Assembly: GCF_900496995.4 (NCBI RefSeq)
Contig: NC_044004.1
Location: forward strand, 50,374,224 to 50,438,223
DNA length: 64,000 bases
Origin: Aquila chrysaetos chrysaetos
Taxonomy: Eukaryota; Chordata; Aves; Accipitriformes; Accipitridae
Direction of reading: 5' to 3'
The notes beneath the pieces were generated by a model. The model searched no databases and was not told the origin of the DNA. It was given only the letters and a program-made list of their open reading frames with translations. Shown piece by piece: positions 63,321-64,000 of the stretch. Position 1 is the first letter of the stretch, and each line of letters opens with the position of its first letter. A program made the position numbers and the translations under genes.

Positions 63321-64000
63321 CTTCCTCCCAGGCACTGCACCAGGCTGCTGGTGCTCCCCTGTGGAACATATTCACAGCCTAAACAAAGTAGCAGCTGACA
63401 ACAAACAGCATGCAGGGATGAGACAAGGCACTGCATGTCAGAATAACGCTGATGAGAAGACTGGTTTACAAGCAGAGTACAATACCATCTGTTCCAGGGT
63501 GGGTATCACCTATGGAGAAGGCTCATGCAGAGCATGGTGAGAGTTCCACCGGCACCAAAACAGGGCAGGGACAGGAGACACCAGTCTGATCACTGCCAGG
63601 AATGCTGAAATGCCAAGGTACTGTGCCAGGCTGTAACGTGCAGCAGGCATAGTACCTTGGCGCCAGTACAAACTGGCTCTTGGAACAGTGCAGAAAAAAA
63701 CCAGAGGGCTGGGAAGATATACAGTATGTTTCTGTGCTATCACCTTTCCCAGGGGCTGTTTTTGCTAAGATAAGATTTGACCTCTCAAGAGCAGCATCAG
63801 ACAAACCCAGTCCCCCTTGGTATTTTACCACTGGGCAATGATTTATGGAGCAATGATTTATGGAGCAGTCTAGGAGCACCTCCAGCCAAGGTAGAAAAAA
63901 AAGCAGGATGAGAACTTGATCTTGTTTGGCTTTTCAGCTGTAGCTGACATCAAGTTGAACATCTCTCTGAAAGGTCAGCCCTGCCAAGACAAGCCTGCTG
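63321..64000. other. Right edge of the window, no gene recognised
   Basis: No conserved frame, exon or repeat family recognised. A short direct repeat (CAATGATTTATGGAGCA) occurs twice back to back near 63836-63868. Confidence 0.5.

Overview
This is vertebrate nuclear DNA, almost certainly from a bird. The evidence is split genes with GT-AG introns, CpG-island promoters, CR1 retrotransposons carrying the avian-type ATTCTGTG octamer tail, frequent long poly-C/poly-G tracts, and proteins very close to known vertebrate families. The species cannot be told from the sequence. Gene calls rest on recognising protein families and on splice junctions checked for reading phase. No database search was run.

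Layout. (1) 1-4.0 kb: the last coding exon and long 3'UTR of SH3D19 (+). (2) 6.6-10.85 kb: complete RPS3A (-, six exons, 264 codons plus stop), convergent with SH3D19, with a C/D box snoRNA in intron 5 and a CpG-island promoter carrying a TOP start, an ETS site and three CGCG palindromes. (3) 11-16.5 kb: a small RNase A superfamily gene (+, TATA promoter, non-coding exon 1, single coding exon). A one-base shift at a run of ten G splits its reading frame. It is flanked by GC-rich minisatellites, a CA-rich block, a reversed CR1 and a divergent inverted repeat pair. (4) 19.9-22.0 kb: MBOAT4 (ghrelin O-acyltransferase, +, three exons), with both catalytic residues present but two compensating frameshifts in exon 3. 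(5) 24.9-49.3 kb: the whole coding region of PRAG1 (pragmin/SGK223, -, five coding exons, 1364 codons plus stop), with a GC-rich promoter and candidate non-coding first exon near 49.2 kb. (6) 49.5-60.3 kb: no gene recognised. (7) 60.3-64 kb: a deleted CR1 LINE (+) and an older CR1-like fragment (-).

The genes do not form a pathway. RPS3A is a 40S ribosomal subunit protein, SH3D19 an SH3 adaptor, MBOAT4 the enzyme that acylates ghrelin, PRAG1 a pseudokinase scaffold, and the RNase a secreted, angiogenin-like protein. The human counterparts of SH3D19/RPS3A (4q31) and MBOAT4/PRAG1 (8p) lie on different chromosomes, so the 11-19 kb stretch holding the RNase gene sits at a synteny junction. I found no bacterial-type or CRISPR-like system. 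The items most worth a second look are the disrupted frames of MBOAT4 and the RNase, the RNase gene's position and flanking repeats, and the one-sided poly-C tracts.
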